From assembly GCA_947095585.1 (NCBI GenBank), contig OX352763.1, forward strand, positions 19,083,462 through 19,147,461: a stretch of DNA of 64,000 nt, read 5' to 3'. Source of the DNA: Nephrocerus scutellatus. Taxonomy: Eukaryota > Arthropoda > Insecta > Diptera > Pipunculidae. The translations under genes were made by a program, and so were the position numbers. The notes beneath the pieces were generated by a model that did no database searches, was not told the DNA's origin, and worked only from the letters and a program-made list of their open reading frames with translations. Positions 24,770 through 36,560 of the stretch are shown piece by piece (the stretch's first letter is position 1; each line of letters opens with the position of its first letter).

Positions 24770-25640
24770 TTATTATGATGTTCACATCCAGATCTGTTCC
24801 ACCTTTAATTGTTATGCAGCTGCCCAGATAATTGAACTACGTGACTTCCTTAGAATAATCTACAGTTTGTTTTGACCTATGTACGTTATTTTGGCCCCGT
24901 TAACTTGGAGTAATTGACATATTTGATTAAGCCCTGCTAGACTGCCATTTGCCAGGAAACGGATAACATCAGCATAGTCTATATGGCTCAGCTTATCGCT
25001 TATCAAACGGTCTCCATTGGATACCATGCCTCACTTTTGATCCCACCGTAGCGGTATTTAAATCATCAATTTCCAGTAAAAACAGAATGGGTGACAGAAC
25101 CTCTCCCTGTCTCTTCCTGTGACACACCTTGCGTTATTGTCGGACTATGTAATACCATTAACTTCGTATGGATACCTCTCGCAATAAGTGAGTTCCAGAT
25201 GCAGTCACAATTAACCCAGTCTAAGGCCTTTTCAAAATCTAAAAACATGAGTTATAGCGGGGATTGAACTTCGATGATTGTTCAAGTATAATTCTCAAGG
25301 TGTTAATGTGATTGACCCATGATCGACCACCGCACTTGTCAGTTGTCTCTTGAGCGTAGCGATCCTGGACTTTATCCTTTCGAGTCTAATAGGTGCCATC
25401 AACTACTGGAATTTTTTTAGGTCACCTTTCCATGATAACTTAACAATCACGCCCTCGTTCCAATCACTGAGATAAAGGTCTCATTTTACCAAACATTCTC
25501 CACTAGTAGTAGCAAAATACATGAAGCTCCTTTAGGATCTGCTTTCAGGAATTCTGCAGGTATATTGTCAAGTCCAGCTTCTTGGTTTGCCTTTAGATAC
25601 TATGGCACAATCGAATTCAAGTTGCTAATATAATGAAGCT
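24770..25640 (-). pseudogene. RTE-a LINE fragment inside probable Ypel intron
   Basis: Minus-strand frames give FLDFEKALDWVNCDCIWNSL (RT first-aspartate block), RGIHTKLMVL, and near 24850-24800 FNYLGSCITIKGGTDLDV, the motif after the RT palm. The order and wording match the RTE-a copy at 9371-10372. Internal deletions remove the YADD region, and stops are frequent. No tail was found at the low-coordinate end. Confidence 0.7.
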
Positions 25641-25760
25641 ATATATACTTACTCATAAGTGGTTAATATTACCGGGTAACAAGAGTATAAAAGGGAAAAC
25701 GGTTGCAAAAAATGTGGCCTAAATCAAGTGATTGTGAGTGTATATACATAGAAAACTCAC

Positions 25761-25877
25761 CTCACACACTTGGTCAATACTGATGCCTTGACGGGGGAGC
25801 AATGTCAACAGCTGTTTTTTTGCTTTGCGTTCACTCAATTGATTGCCTTTATTCTTTCACTGATCAGATAAAGTTTT
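25761..25877 (-). other. Candidate non-coding 5' UTR exon of Ypel
   Basis: Minus-strand GTTTTTATTGCAG ends at 25878 (acceptor) and GAG|GTGAGT begins the next intron at 25760 (donor). The 117 nt between contain no ATG, as suits a leader exon. A further donor-like GTATGTAA lies on the minus strand from 26625, and a TCAGTC initiator-like site near 26976 could mark a promoter. All of this is inference without transcript data. Confidence 0.35.
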
Positions 25878-27689
25878 CTGCAATAAAAACAAAGAAAACA
25901 ATTAAGAACAGCTGTAAAATCCAACTAAAGTGCAAATAAATACGTTCACGGTAAGATTCTCAACGAATAAACACAAAAAACAGAGCATGGAAGCCAGAGA
26001 AGACGAGACATAGCCGAGACAACAAAGACACGACGAGCAGTACAACAACGCAAATGCCATTTCTTACAAATTACACCACCGCATGTAAAGTACATATATA
26101 CTAGCTCAGTGAATTACAATATATGTATGATAACATCAGTATTCATAATGCACTAAATGCATAAGTTCTAATTTTTTAAGACTGTCTGTTTTGCAATTCA
26201 GCTGCTCGTCTTCGTACATGATCATCATCATTAGGGGCATTGATAAGTTCTGGAGCAGGTCATTTACTTTACCTGCAAGTGGCAGCACAGAATTCTGGTT
26301 AGTTTCTGTAGGAACAGCAGCAACTTAAAACTGGCTTCGATCAATCGTTAAGCCTATCGTGATCGCATTTGTCATCCAAATGACCTTTTATGTGGGAACA
26401 AAAAAAAAGCTGAAGGAGTTCACTGAACTGCTTCGAACGAAGAAGCAAATGATTTTCGGTTATTTTTCTTCTTTGTCTGTATAATTTCGTAATAATTTTG
26501 TTTGTCGTCCGTTTGCCAAAATGCATTCACGTCAGCACATGCGAGTATGTCCTTGAGAAACACAAAAGAACAATGAAATACTTTTCCGATTTAAAATGTG
26601 AATCAAAACCAATCCTTTTACATACCGTGTCCAGCTGAATTTTGTGAATTTTTCCGTTAACAAAGCACAATCAAATTATTGCAACACACAAAATTCTCCA
26701 GTCACCACAACATCTGAAAAGCCATTTATCAAACGCAATTTGTTTTGCAATTTCGCTGCCCTCCGAGCTCTGCACGATTGGTGGTGTTTGCCTCTTCTTG
26801 GACGTTTAAGAACTGCGTATGCTAATTACATGGGAATACTCAAACACTGAGGTTCGGCTTTTAATCCGCGCAAGAAGTCAAAATTCTTCGCTTTGTGGCT
26901 TGGTAAGCTAGCTGTGTTGTGTGCTGTGTCGCTGTCTCTACTGATATGACGCACAGACTGGCTGGATAAATTGACTGACTCGCACTCGGTTGGCGAACTA
27001 GCACTGTGACTGGCACTGGTGGTGAATAAACAGAGCAAAACGATTAAAGTGATTTTAAGATTAATTAATTATTAATATAAACGAGTATGTATATGCGAAA
27101 AAAACAATAACAACGAGACTATTGGTGTTGGTCGATTGCCCGCCTGCCGCCTGGCTCTTTTTGTTATTATTTTGTCAGCCGTTTATTGTTTTTGTTTTCA
27201 ATTTGTACAAAATAATTTATAATATGTAACACACTCATGTAAAGTAGAAGAGCGAGAGAGAGAGTGAAGAAAAACTTGAGAAAATTTAAATGGAAACGGA
27301 GAACAAAGAAAATTCGATTCTACTCTTCGTAGGTATTTTCTTTGCGTTATTATTATGACAAGAGACAGTCAAAGAACGAGAGTACAGATTTCGTAATAGG
27401 GTAATTACTCCAATAGTTTACCGAAGTTGTCTTAAGGTATGTTTAGATTACCACTTTGTCATTAAAGGCCAATAAAAGAACTGAATGTGTCACCATCAAC
27501 AGTTATCTTATAAAGCACAAGCGACAAACTAGTTTAAGTATGCCAGTCTGTCAAAATATCAAAATCAAAAAAATAAATAATATTAGATTTGACGAATTAT
27601 TACAGGTAAATAGCACAGAAACCGTTTGATCGACAAAAAAAATCTCTAAAACACAAAAAGGATGAAGAACGAACTGTATGTTGCACTTT
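25878..27689. other. Upstream region of Ypel, no coding sequence seen
   Basis: Contains possible leader exon or promoter sequence (see 25761-25877), with CA-rich leader-like sequence on the minus strand between 27030 and 26880. No ORF of credible composition and no shared repeats were recognised. Confidence 0.35.
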
Positions 27690-28193
27690 ACATACGCTCA
27701 AATAAAAAAATTGAGTAGAATACAACATTGAAATGGCAACTATTCCGACTATACAAGTGTATTTTTTCATGATACGGGCAGCTGTCAACCTTTACCAAAA
27801 CTGCAAATCACATTAGTCTATAGTCTGCTATTAATTATTAGTCCATTCAGTCCTCAATAGGTAATATAAAGATGTTCTTTGTCATACATTTCTTTCGACA
27901 ATTTTGTTTTAAATAATCAAATCATTGAACGTATAGGCCATCTCCGATCAAAAATTGAGTTCTATCGATTCGTCTTTTAGGGAAATCGAACAACTTGACA
28001 GTCAAAAAATCATTGCGCGCCAGATTTTTTGTCAATTCGAATTCAACATAAAAGATGATGCACGGAATGTAAGCTTAAATAAAAAGTTGCGAAAACTTCT
28101 ACATCGCAATCTCAACTATTTTGACTATCTAAGTGTAATTCTATATGATATTGGCAATTGTAAAATTTTACCAAAACTGCACATCCGCAATAA
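27690..28193 (+). repeat. DR3 dispersed repeat, tandemly related pieces
   Basis: The block at 28110-28195 (ACTATTTTGACTATCTAAGTG to TTTACCAAAACTGC) recurs in diverged form at 27735-27815. The stretch 27930-28080 (GACAGTCAAAAAATCATTGC) aligns with 32700-32770, and 27870-27920 (AAAGATGTTCTTTGTC) aligns with 28920-28960. An 81-codon open frame at 27955-28200 may be an old coding relic of the repeat, but no family is recognised. Confidence 0.5.
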
Positions 28194-28530
28194 TGCCTGA
28201 AACACAAACTCGCTTCAGCTTCGTCTTCGCCTGACGTTTACGAGTTCAGCCATACCATTTCAATGCTTCCTATCACAATGTAGCTTCGGCTTTAACGTTT
28301 CGTTTGGCAATCGTAAAGAAAAAACGTAATGTTACGTAACAAGATTCCAAACGGAAGCTTTAGTTTAAAAGTGCTAAACATTTGCTTTGCCTGATAGTTC
28401 AAAGCAGAAAACTGTGGCAGAACTCTCATTTGAGAAACGCCCTATAGAGAAAAGTCATTCAATGAAAATTCAAAGCGCCTGCATCGTAACGCAGCGAAGA
28501 CGAAGCTGAAGCGTGTTTGTGTTTCAGGCA
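28194..28530. mobile_element. MITE-1, TAA target duplication
   Basis: The 337-bp element has imperfect terminal inverted repeats of about 40 bp: TGCCTGAAACACAAACTCGC, then TTCAGCTTCGTCTTCGC at the left, and the complement ending TGTTTGTGTTTCAGGCA at the right. It is flanked on both sides by TAA. A 3-bp TWA duplication is typical of PIF/Harbinger elements. There is no ORF, so it is non-autonomous. Confidence 0.8.
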
Positions 28531-29283
28531 TAAATCAGCCGTTTTAATATCATAGGCTGATAGGTCCAACACACACGAGCCTTATTCTATCGGGAGGAAA
28601 ACCAGTTTTATGCAACACTTCAAGCACAAACGGGATGAACTTTGCCGGGGGATCAGTGTGTAAATACGAACCATTTTTCATTGTATTTGTATTTCTGTCA
28701 AAACATCAATATCAAAATTTGTGTGTGTGTATGTGTTTTCATCTTCGTTATTCCAGTTCGAAATAGGGGGAAGATTTTATACCGTTTCACTCCGCGCTCT
28801 CTGTTTCCTTCACCAACGAACTCGATTTTCCCCTAGTGGAATTCATCCCATGTGTAGGGGGAAGAGGCCCACAGTACTTACACTAATTCGTCCGCTATTA
28901 TTCGTCTAATTAGTTCACAATAAAGATTTTCTTTGTCACATATTTCTTTAAAAATTCAAATAAAAATAATCAAATCTCACAAAACTTTACAAATACTTTG
29001 AAAGAAAAACACTAACCTACTACATTAAAAAAAATTAACAATCGACCTAGTTCTCATACCGAAACTGTAAAAATGTAATTTCTGTAGGTTGAATTATTGA
29101 AGTTTGTAAAAAACACCAGATTCTACAAATTGTCGAAATTTCAGAAATGAAAACTATTATATATCACAACAACAATGTAAAACAGGAAGGACAAGGACAA
29201 GGACAAGGAAGGACACATTTAATTTTTTTATTAGAATAGGAATCTTCTATAAAGAAATGTGAAAACGTCGTCTACTAGAGTTA
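28531..29283. other. Non-coding DNA
   Basis: Contains a diverged DR3 piece near 28910-28975, a TG microsatellite at about 28720 and a short GGACAA repeat at 29185-29214. Confidence 0.4.
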
Positions 29284-29543
29284 AGAGCGTGGCTACACAG
29301 GCGTGGGAGCTAAAGTCATTCCAATGAACGTTGTGGCTACACATAAAGAAGAATTTGTGTGTTGTTGTCAATTTAGTTTTTGTTTTGCCGTACAGGACGT
29401 TCATGCTTGCGCCGAAAATCATTTTTTGTAGTTGCCTTTCGGTTGATTCTCGGTGGAATCAAGCTTTCTCTTTCCAACTCATTTAAAACCTACCTGTTTC
29501 GCTGGACATGACTTTCATTCCCACGCCTGTGTAGCCACGCTCT
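29284..29543. mobile_element. MITE-2, long inverted repeats
   Basis: The 260-bp element has inverted repeats of about 38 bp, starting AGAGCGTGGCTACACAGGCG and continuing TGGGA...AAAGTCAT, with the complement at the right end. Flanks TAGAGTTA and AAGAGTAA agree at six of eight positions. This could be a degraded 8-bp hAT-type duplication, but class is unproven. No ORF. Confidence 0.75.
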
Positions 29544-29789
29544 AAGAGTAAGGCCTTGTGCAGAATTGTTTATAAAATGTGTTTGGTATAACAACGTTAA
29601 TGTTGAGTCGTTTTTTTCACACTCCGATAATTTTCAGATATGATCTCTTTACTATGAAAAAAGATACAGAATGTTTTTTGACAGCTGTAGTTGTTTTTTA
29701 GTTTCTTTAAGTATTAGACATGTCGACTACTATGGACCATTCAGGGGAAAAATAAAACTTTCACTCTCACAAGAGATTTTTTTATCTGA

Positions 29790-29905
29790 TTTTTTATTTT
29801 CGATTTCTCCGATATAAAAAAATACGCTCGTAATTCGGCAGATTTACCCCTCTTTTTACTAACACCAACAACTGTCACTTTGCTTGGCACGTGGCACAAT
29901 TCATC
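29790..29905 (-). repeat. DR3 dispersed repeat, minus copy
   Basis: Minus-strand GGTGTTAGTAAAAAGAGGGG followed by TAAATCTGCCGAA aligns with the plus-strand copy at 32636-32670. Upstream CACAAATCGAATGAT also aligns. Confidence 0.5.
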
Positions 29906-32408
29906 ATTCGATTTGTGCTCACTGAAAGAACTGTGGCTTTTCTTCAGGAATACACACACAATAGGTCAGTTCTCGTACGTTTTGTAGTAAAAATTAGCTG
30001 AAGAGAATATTGACATAAATTCTCTCAGAGAGAGCACACAAAAAACTACGGGAACACATTACACCACAAAATTATTGGCTTTACAGAAACTGTCCCAAAA
30101 TTCAACATTCCCAAGTTAGTTATGTGGCTTTCTTTTGGAAGAAAAAGTGCAAAAATACTGCACTAAAATTCACAAAAATGCACTCGATTTTGAAATAAAA
30201 AAACATTTGTTATCATTTTTATCGTCATCGTGGCATTTGTACGACAATTTCGATATAAATTCACTTACAAAACGTGCGAGTGCATATTTTTTTTTCGCTT
30301 AGCGCCATAAATTAGTGCACAAGGTTAAGAAAGTGTAAGAAAAAACGAACGCTACATAAGTTCGTTGTCAATTCGTTTTTGACATGTTACCCACAGACAT
30401 TTTTGTAGTAAAAATCGACAAAATCTCTCTTTTACATTTTCGAGTACGGGAACGCTTTTGAATAAAAAGTGTTAAAAATTAGCAATAATTATTACGACTT
30501 TTTGAGTACTGTAACAGACCTATTATGTATATACAAATGCAACAACAGCAATGCAATCAACGTCATGGACTACTACCCTATGAATGTCATCGAAATGATT
30601 AAGAAAATGGGTATCAACAGAATAGAACGAAAAGCAAAAACGAACAAAAACAACGAAACAATTTTCCACTGTGGCGCAGACTTTTCTCACCACGTAATAT
30701 TTAATATTTTTTTGAAACCCACCTTCTGTTTGCACTTTTATGTTTACATTTCCGTTTCCAAATCAATTTCCAACCATTATTTACCGATTTTTCACAAGAT
30801 GTTTATACCTATATCAAGAATTTCAATATACAACAGAACACAAATCACAAATTGAATTAAGGTAAATCAATTAAGAACACCACCATTAAACAATTTCAAG
30901 TTGAATTTTCGCAAAGAATTTGTTTTTATCCTTCTTGACATTTGTATTATTCATTATTATTATTCACTTTGATTATGTTCGACAATTTTATATAACATTT
31001 TAATGCAAAAATATCAATTGTAACACACATTTATTTTTTTTTTTTTGTTATAAAAGAAAGAAAACAAAACCTCGACAGACAACAAAGAAACGCAGAGAGA
31101 AAACTGGTTACTGGTTGTTTGTGTTTGAGCGAACAGCGAAGGCTGCAAAGCCAAGTTGTCATATACAATAACACACAATAGCACAAGTGGCATACTCATT
31201 AGCATGAGCACGCGCAAACATAATGCGCGGCGTGAAAGCAAACGATAACCATCTTTCTTTCGAAAACATATGGTAAATTCCAATTCGAAAAAATGAATGT
31301 TTTGTGGTTGAAATTTTACGAGCTGTTTCCATTTCTTACTACTATAATTTTACAACTTAATAATAGCTTCTGTGGGTTAAATTATGAATATATCACTGTA
31401 AACTGAAATAAAATAGACATCTTAAAAAAGGGAATAACAAATTAAGGTCGTATCGTATATATTGTGGGTGGTAGGGCGATATATGCGGTTTAGCATTCTG
31501 AATTCTGATAGTTAAATGATCTCTCCGTGTGCTCCGACATGAAAACACAGCCAATATTTGTATGGTAACATTGTGGGAATTTACTATTTTTCTCCCTGGA
31601 TACTGTTTATTATTTTTCGCAGTTCATTCTTCATTAAGCCAGTGTCTTTGGAAGGGCCTCTTTTTTATATTAGGACCACACTCTTCGAGTACATTCTGCG
31701 CTTTTTATTTTGCTTTGTTTTTTAAAGACACTATCGCAATTCCTGCATGAAACATCATCATTATTATTGAATGTAATATTAAGATCATAATGCCTTATGG
31801 TTGATTATGTTTGGTTTAGTCTATATATAAAAAAACTAATTTCTGTGTTTCTATGCGTTAAGGGACAACTATAATGAGATGCAGTGGGCTTATTCTCACG
31901 ACAAAACTGAGCGAAAAGGTTAGCTAATTTCTCTCATTTCTTAATTTACCCATAATTAACTTAAGCAAATACTTGCATTTCACACAATTTCTCTCAGTTG
32001 TCAAATTTCCGCACCGAATGTCTCACTTCACTAAAAACTTGCTTAATTCCACGTAAGTTAACGAACATTTGACGAAATCGACCAATCGACATTATGGCCA
32101 CAGCATACGAATTGCATGTAATAAGTCGTTCACATCAGTTAATTTAATCCAACTCAAGTCCACTTTACACATCGCAATCTATCCCATTGAGCTGAAAGTT
32201 TCGCAACGTGTTTGATTCGATGGATGCTCTTAACGAAAAAGTTTTCCGATATGTAACGCTCAAAACAAGTGCAGGAAGTGCACTTATTGTGTGCAGCTGC
32301 GCAATTGAGTCCGGTAGCGTTGTGCGGGTAGCGAAGCGTCTCCGAACAACTAGTAACAATTAAATCAAATCAATATCATTGTCACATTTGACTCTACAAC
32401 CGTATAGT
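29906..32408. other. Intergenic DNA between Ypel and BTBD9
   Basis: AT-rich, with no recognised coding sequence. The 128-codon open frame at 30469-30855 is low-complexity (Asn, Ile, Phe) and not credible. TCTATATATAAAA occurs near 31819 (see findings). Confidence 0.4.
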
Positions 32409-32618
32409 TATTTTTGCATATAAATTGAAGGGGCCTGCAATTTAATGTCGTATCCAAACGGCAAATTGAGAAGCTTTTCGTGACAAGTTATTACTCTCGG
32501 ATGTTTGTCAGACATTTTGGTTGTACCGTGAAAAATAGTTTGGTTTTTTTTTGGTATTCGAACTATGAACGTCCTGCTGAGAAATCCATGCACTAACCAC
32601 TGAGCCACGGCACCCACA
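32409..32618 (-). mobile_element. tRNA-derived SINE, copy 3, 3'-truncated
   Basis: Minus strand begins GTGGGTGCCGTGGCTCAGTG, a canonical box A region, then a box B-like AGTTCGAATAC and the shared body GTCTGACAAAC and TAACTTGTCACGAAAAG. It stops in the middle of the body compared with copy 1. This copy has the best preserved box A of the four. Confidence 0.8.
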
Positions 32619-32910
32619 AATCGAAAGATTATTGGTGTAAGCAAAAAGAGGGGTAAGCCTGCCGAAATATACAGATTTGTGAGTGGAGATTTCCGATCTT
32701 CTGTCGATTGTTTTTTTTCTAGTGAAAACGAAAAACTTGGCAGCCAAAAAAGCAATCTATGCCAGATTCGAACTCGAAATAATTAAATTTTTTTCTGGAT
32801 TATAAAATAAAAAGATTTTTGTTTCATTAATACATGAAACAAAAATTTTACTATATCAGATCAACTATTATTGAGTTCACTATGTATTCGGATAATTTCC
32901 GACTTTACAT
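32619..32910 (+). repeat. DR3 dispersed repeat, plus copy
   Basis: GGTGTAAGCAAAAAGAGGGG, CTTGGCAGCCAAAAAAGC and ATCAACTATTATTGAG align in order with blocks of the copies at 27690-28193 and (inverted) 29790-29905. It directly abuts SINE copy 3. Confidence 0.5.
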
Positions 32911-34162
32911 ATTTTTTTCGATTCATCAACTCTCCTGGTTTTGTCACTTTTTATTGCAAGGCTGAGATAGCTGAGAATGTTTCCCACTAAATGAAAAACT
33001 TCTCAGTCAAGTGAAAGTGAACACACCAAATTAACCTGGGCAAGGGTATAGGCTGAAACAGATCGAAGTGCAGTGCAGTAGTGCAGCGCCGTTGCAGTAC
33101 TTTAATGCCAAAAAGAATAGTATCTTTATATTAATACGTGTAGAGAAAACTTTGTACCCCTTTTTAAGCATATTACGCGCACGGAGAGGTATGAGATTTG
33201 GCATAGTTAAAGTTTATACGGAGAGGAATTGCAGAAAGCTAAAATTTATATATAATTTAAAGTTTGTTTTCATAGGTATTGCAGGGAAATCAGACCAACA
33301 AGACACGCTAACGAATTATTTGTACACGACGTAATAGAACATAATTCAGTAAAATTATATACAATAATTATAGAGGTAATAATCTTTCACAAAATAACTT
33401 CAAAAACGTTCAAACTAAAAAATATATTGAATTACGGTCTAAATTCGACCATATACAGGCCTCTATTTATCATTATTACCTGGAATATTCACTTCCGCAG
33501 CTTTTTACGCAATGCCTTGTTTTTTTTTCATTGTGTTTGTAGATATTATTTGCTTTATTCCCAAAATAATTCTATAATCTGTTACTCGATATCTATTTAT
33601 ATATATTCAAAGGAATGACATCGAATATGACTGCTACAGTATTTTTGAAATTGCATTAATCTGTCACAGTGCGGTTCAGTGCATTGCACTCCAGGTTACT
33701 GAATTTTCTTCGCCAAATACTTTATGTTGCGAACTGTCAAAATCCCGCACCGCTTCGCAATCTAATCCGGCTAGTGCCTCTTTTCCCTAAAATTTCCCTT
33801 TATATATTTTTTTTTTGTATTTATTGAACAAGCTCATGAAGGATATTTCACTCTTCTCCAATGAAATGTCAAAAATTGCAATGAAAAAATAAGCATTCAC
33901 AATAACGAGTACGACGACGAAAGTACGCCGCAAATTATTGATCGGTTTTTGCAATTTATGTGATAACGATAAAAAATCAGAACGTAATTAAAAAAACATT
34001 CCAAAAGCATCGCTTCAGTAGCCAAAGTTTGTGTTACAATACAACAAAAGTTAGTGGCTGTTGGTTATATATTATTATTAATAAGAATTTAAGTTGCGAC
34101 ATCCTTCGGTCTTTGCGTAATAAATAATAATTATAACTATAGATGTGTAGTTTTGGAAGGAA
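32911..34162 (+). other. Upstream region of BTBD9
   Basis: No repeats shared with the window were noted. It should hold the BTBD9 promoter and 5' UTR, but no core element could be placed reliably. An in-frame stop (TAG at about 34148) separates it from the coding start. Confidence 0.4.
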
Positions 34163-36422
34163 ATGAGTAGCCTAAGTCATAAAATGTCCGGAATTCCTCC
34201 AAAGCCGCGTACAGACGAAATTGAGTTAACAGGTAACTGAGAAAGTAAAAACAGAAATTAGTTTTACGATAATTAACCGATTTGCTTTTGGCACACGCCA
34301 TCCCCCTAGAAAGATTTTCAGAACAAATGGCTCAGTTGTGTATGTCGGAAGATTACTCCGACGTGGAGTTTATTGTGGAAAATGAGCGTCTGCCCGCTCA
34401 TCGCGTTATTCTTGCCGCACGAAGTGAATACTTCCGAGCTCTCCTCTATGGTGGTCTTTCCGAGTCAAATCAGCGTGAGATAAATCTTAAAATACCTCTT
34501 GAGGCATTCAAGGCGTTGCTTAAGTATATTTATTCAGGTGAGTTGAGGCAGCGATGGCTTTGGTTTGCCGGTAATTAAATATCGTATCATCATAGGTCAC
34601 ATGCCGCTTTCGCAAATGGGGGAGGAGAACATTATTGACACACTTGGACTCGCTAATCAGTATGGCTTCACCGAACTGGAACTGGCCATTTCGGACTACT
34701 TGCGACAGTACTTGTCGCTTGACAATGTCTGTGCTATTTTGGACGCAGCTCGACTTTATAATTTGGGAAATTTAATCAAAGTATGCCTAACGTTTATGGA
34801 TCGCAATGCTGAGGACATATTACAACATGAGACTTTTAAACATTTATCAAAGGTATGTCAGGAATGATGCAAACGATTTAATAATAAATGTGGAATAAAC
34901 AGCCAATCCTTACAGGAATCTTTGGAAGAGGTCCTTCGTCGTGATTCGTTTTTTGCTCCAGAAGTTCAAATATTTCTGTCCGTTTCAGAGTGGTGTAAAT
35001 ACAATGCACACATTGACACCAAGGTGAGTGACTAGTTGGCGAATTCATTTCATTTCAAATCACTGAGTAAACTTTACAAATTTTATCTCACTATAGTCTG
35101 TTGTGTCATTGGTACGTTTGCCGCTAATAAATCTTAAACATCTGCTACATGTGGTACGACCGACCGGTATTCTGGATCCGGATAAATTACTTGACGCAAT
35201 TGATGATCAAAATACAGCAAAGTACTTGCCATATCGCGCGGCCTTGTGGCCCGAAGAGAATGTGGCAACGACGAAATTTCAGTCCCGAACGATACAGGGG
35301 GAATGTCGTGCTGCTCTTCTGGATGGCGATGTAACATCATATGACATGGAAAAGGGTTACACCAGGCATTGTATATCTGATGCCAATGATAGTGGAATTA
35401 CAGTCGAGTTGGGAACAATTTGTATTATAAATCATATCAAGATGCTGCTGTGGGATCGAGACAATCGCTCCTATTCGTATTACATTGAAGTGTCAGTGAA
35501 TCAAACGCATTGGGATCGTGCAATCGACTACAGAGAATATCACTGCCGATCGTGGCAGTTTTTGTATTTTTCTGCACGGGCAGTGCGCTACATTAGGCTG
35601 GTGGGAACGCATAACACTGTTAACAAGGTAAAATATTCGATGAATTCCTTCAACGCTCTTAACTGTATTTGCCTTATTTGTGCGTTGCAGGTGTTCCACA
35701 TTGTCGGTTTGGAGGCTATGTACTCGGAAACAATTCCCAAAACAATTAACGGAATTGTTTCACCAACAGCTAATGTTGCTACAATTGCAATGAGTGCTGT
35801 CGTTGTGGATGGCGTAAGCCGAACGCGAAACGCCCTACTAAATGGTGATTTTATCAATTACGATTGGGATTCTGGCTACACTTGCCACCAGTTGGGCAGC
35901 GGCGAGATTCTGGTGCGATTAGGTGAGAAAGAAATCCCGCTTGTATTTTTGAGATATTCTGTGATCTCTCTTGTATTTCTACGTGCGCTTGCAGGCCAAC
36001 CGTACATTATAGGCTCAATGAGGCTCCTTCTTTGGGACTGCGATAATCGCACTTATGGTTTCTACATTGAGACATCCACTAATCAAAAGGACTGGCAAAT
36101 TGTTGTCGACAAAAGCAATGATGCGGCTAGATCCTGGCAAAACTTCTCCTTCCCTCCACGTCCAATTGTTTTCATAAGAATTGTTGGCACACGCAACACA
36201 GCAAATGAAGTATGTGTCATTTTCAGCTGATTTTTTCATCTATCATTGACTTTTGTTTGTTTGCAGATATTTCATTGCGTCCATTTGGAATGTCCATCAC
36301 AGGATCCAACCTTCTTACAAATGAAAAAGGAGAAACTTCGATCATCCAGCACTTCGAAAACCGTCGAAGAGGCCTGCCTAATTCAGTTGGAAAAAGAACC
36401 TATGGATGAAAGTGCACCTTAG
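34163..36422 (+). CDS. BTBD9: BTBD9, BTB/BACK/discoidin-domain protein, 8 exons
   Basis: Exons join in frame: 34163-34232, 34310-34537, 34596-34852, 34916-35023, 35097-35627, 35691-35922, 35995-36209, 36267-36422, all with GT-AG introns of 57-77 nt, giving 598 residues. Domains: BTB about 28-135 (YSDVEFIVE, PAHRVILAARSEYFRALLYG), BACK about 140-240, and two related discoidin-like (F5/8C) domains. The latter share landmarks LLDGD295/LLNGD447 and LLLWD motifs at W340/W489. BTBD9 proteins are thought to act as Cullin-3 adaptors; the human gene is linked to restless legs syndrome, and the fly gene to sleep and dopamine. The start is the first in-frame Met after an upstream stop; a second Met lies at codon 8. 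The tail after the last domain is short (about 30 residues). Identification is very secure. Confidence 0.96.
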
Positions 36423-36554
36423 GCAGTTCATTAAATTACACTCATTGCACCATATCTTCTCATAATAATTTTTAATGGAATTCTGTTGCTTTAAGGATTC
36501 GTAAATCATTTAGATAACTCTATTTATTGCCCTCTCAACCAAAGTTATTCGATA

Positions 36555-36560
36555 AATAAA
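36555..36560 (+). terminator. Polyadenylation signal of BTBD9
   Basis: AATAAA lies 133 bp past the stop codon in AT-rich sequence; it is the first canonical signal after the coding region. Confidence 0.6.

Noticed and set aside
30469..30855. 128-codon plus-strand open frame
   Set aside because: Composition is dominated by Asn, Ile, Lys and Phe as expected from AT-rich DNA; there is no domain and no splice context.
32408..32755. Open frames of 115 and 79 codons
   Set aside because: They read through a SINE (tRNA-like head and body) and adjacent DR3 repeat; no protein family matches.
35134..35857. Minus-strand frames of 68-89 codons within BTBD9
   Set aside because: They are antisense shadows of the well-supported BTBD9 exons.
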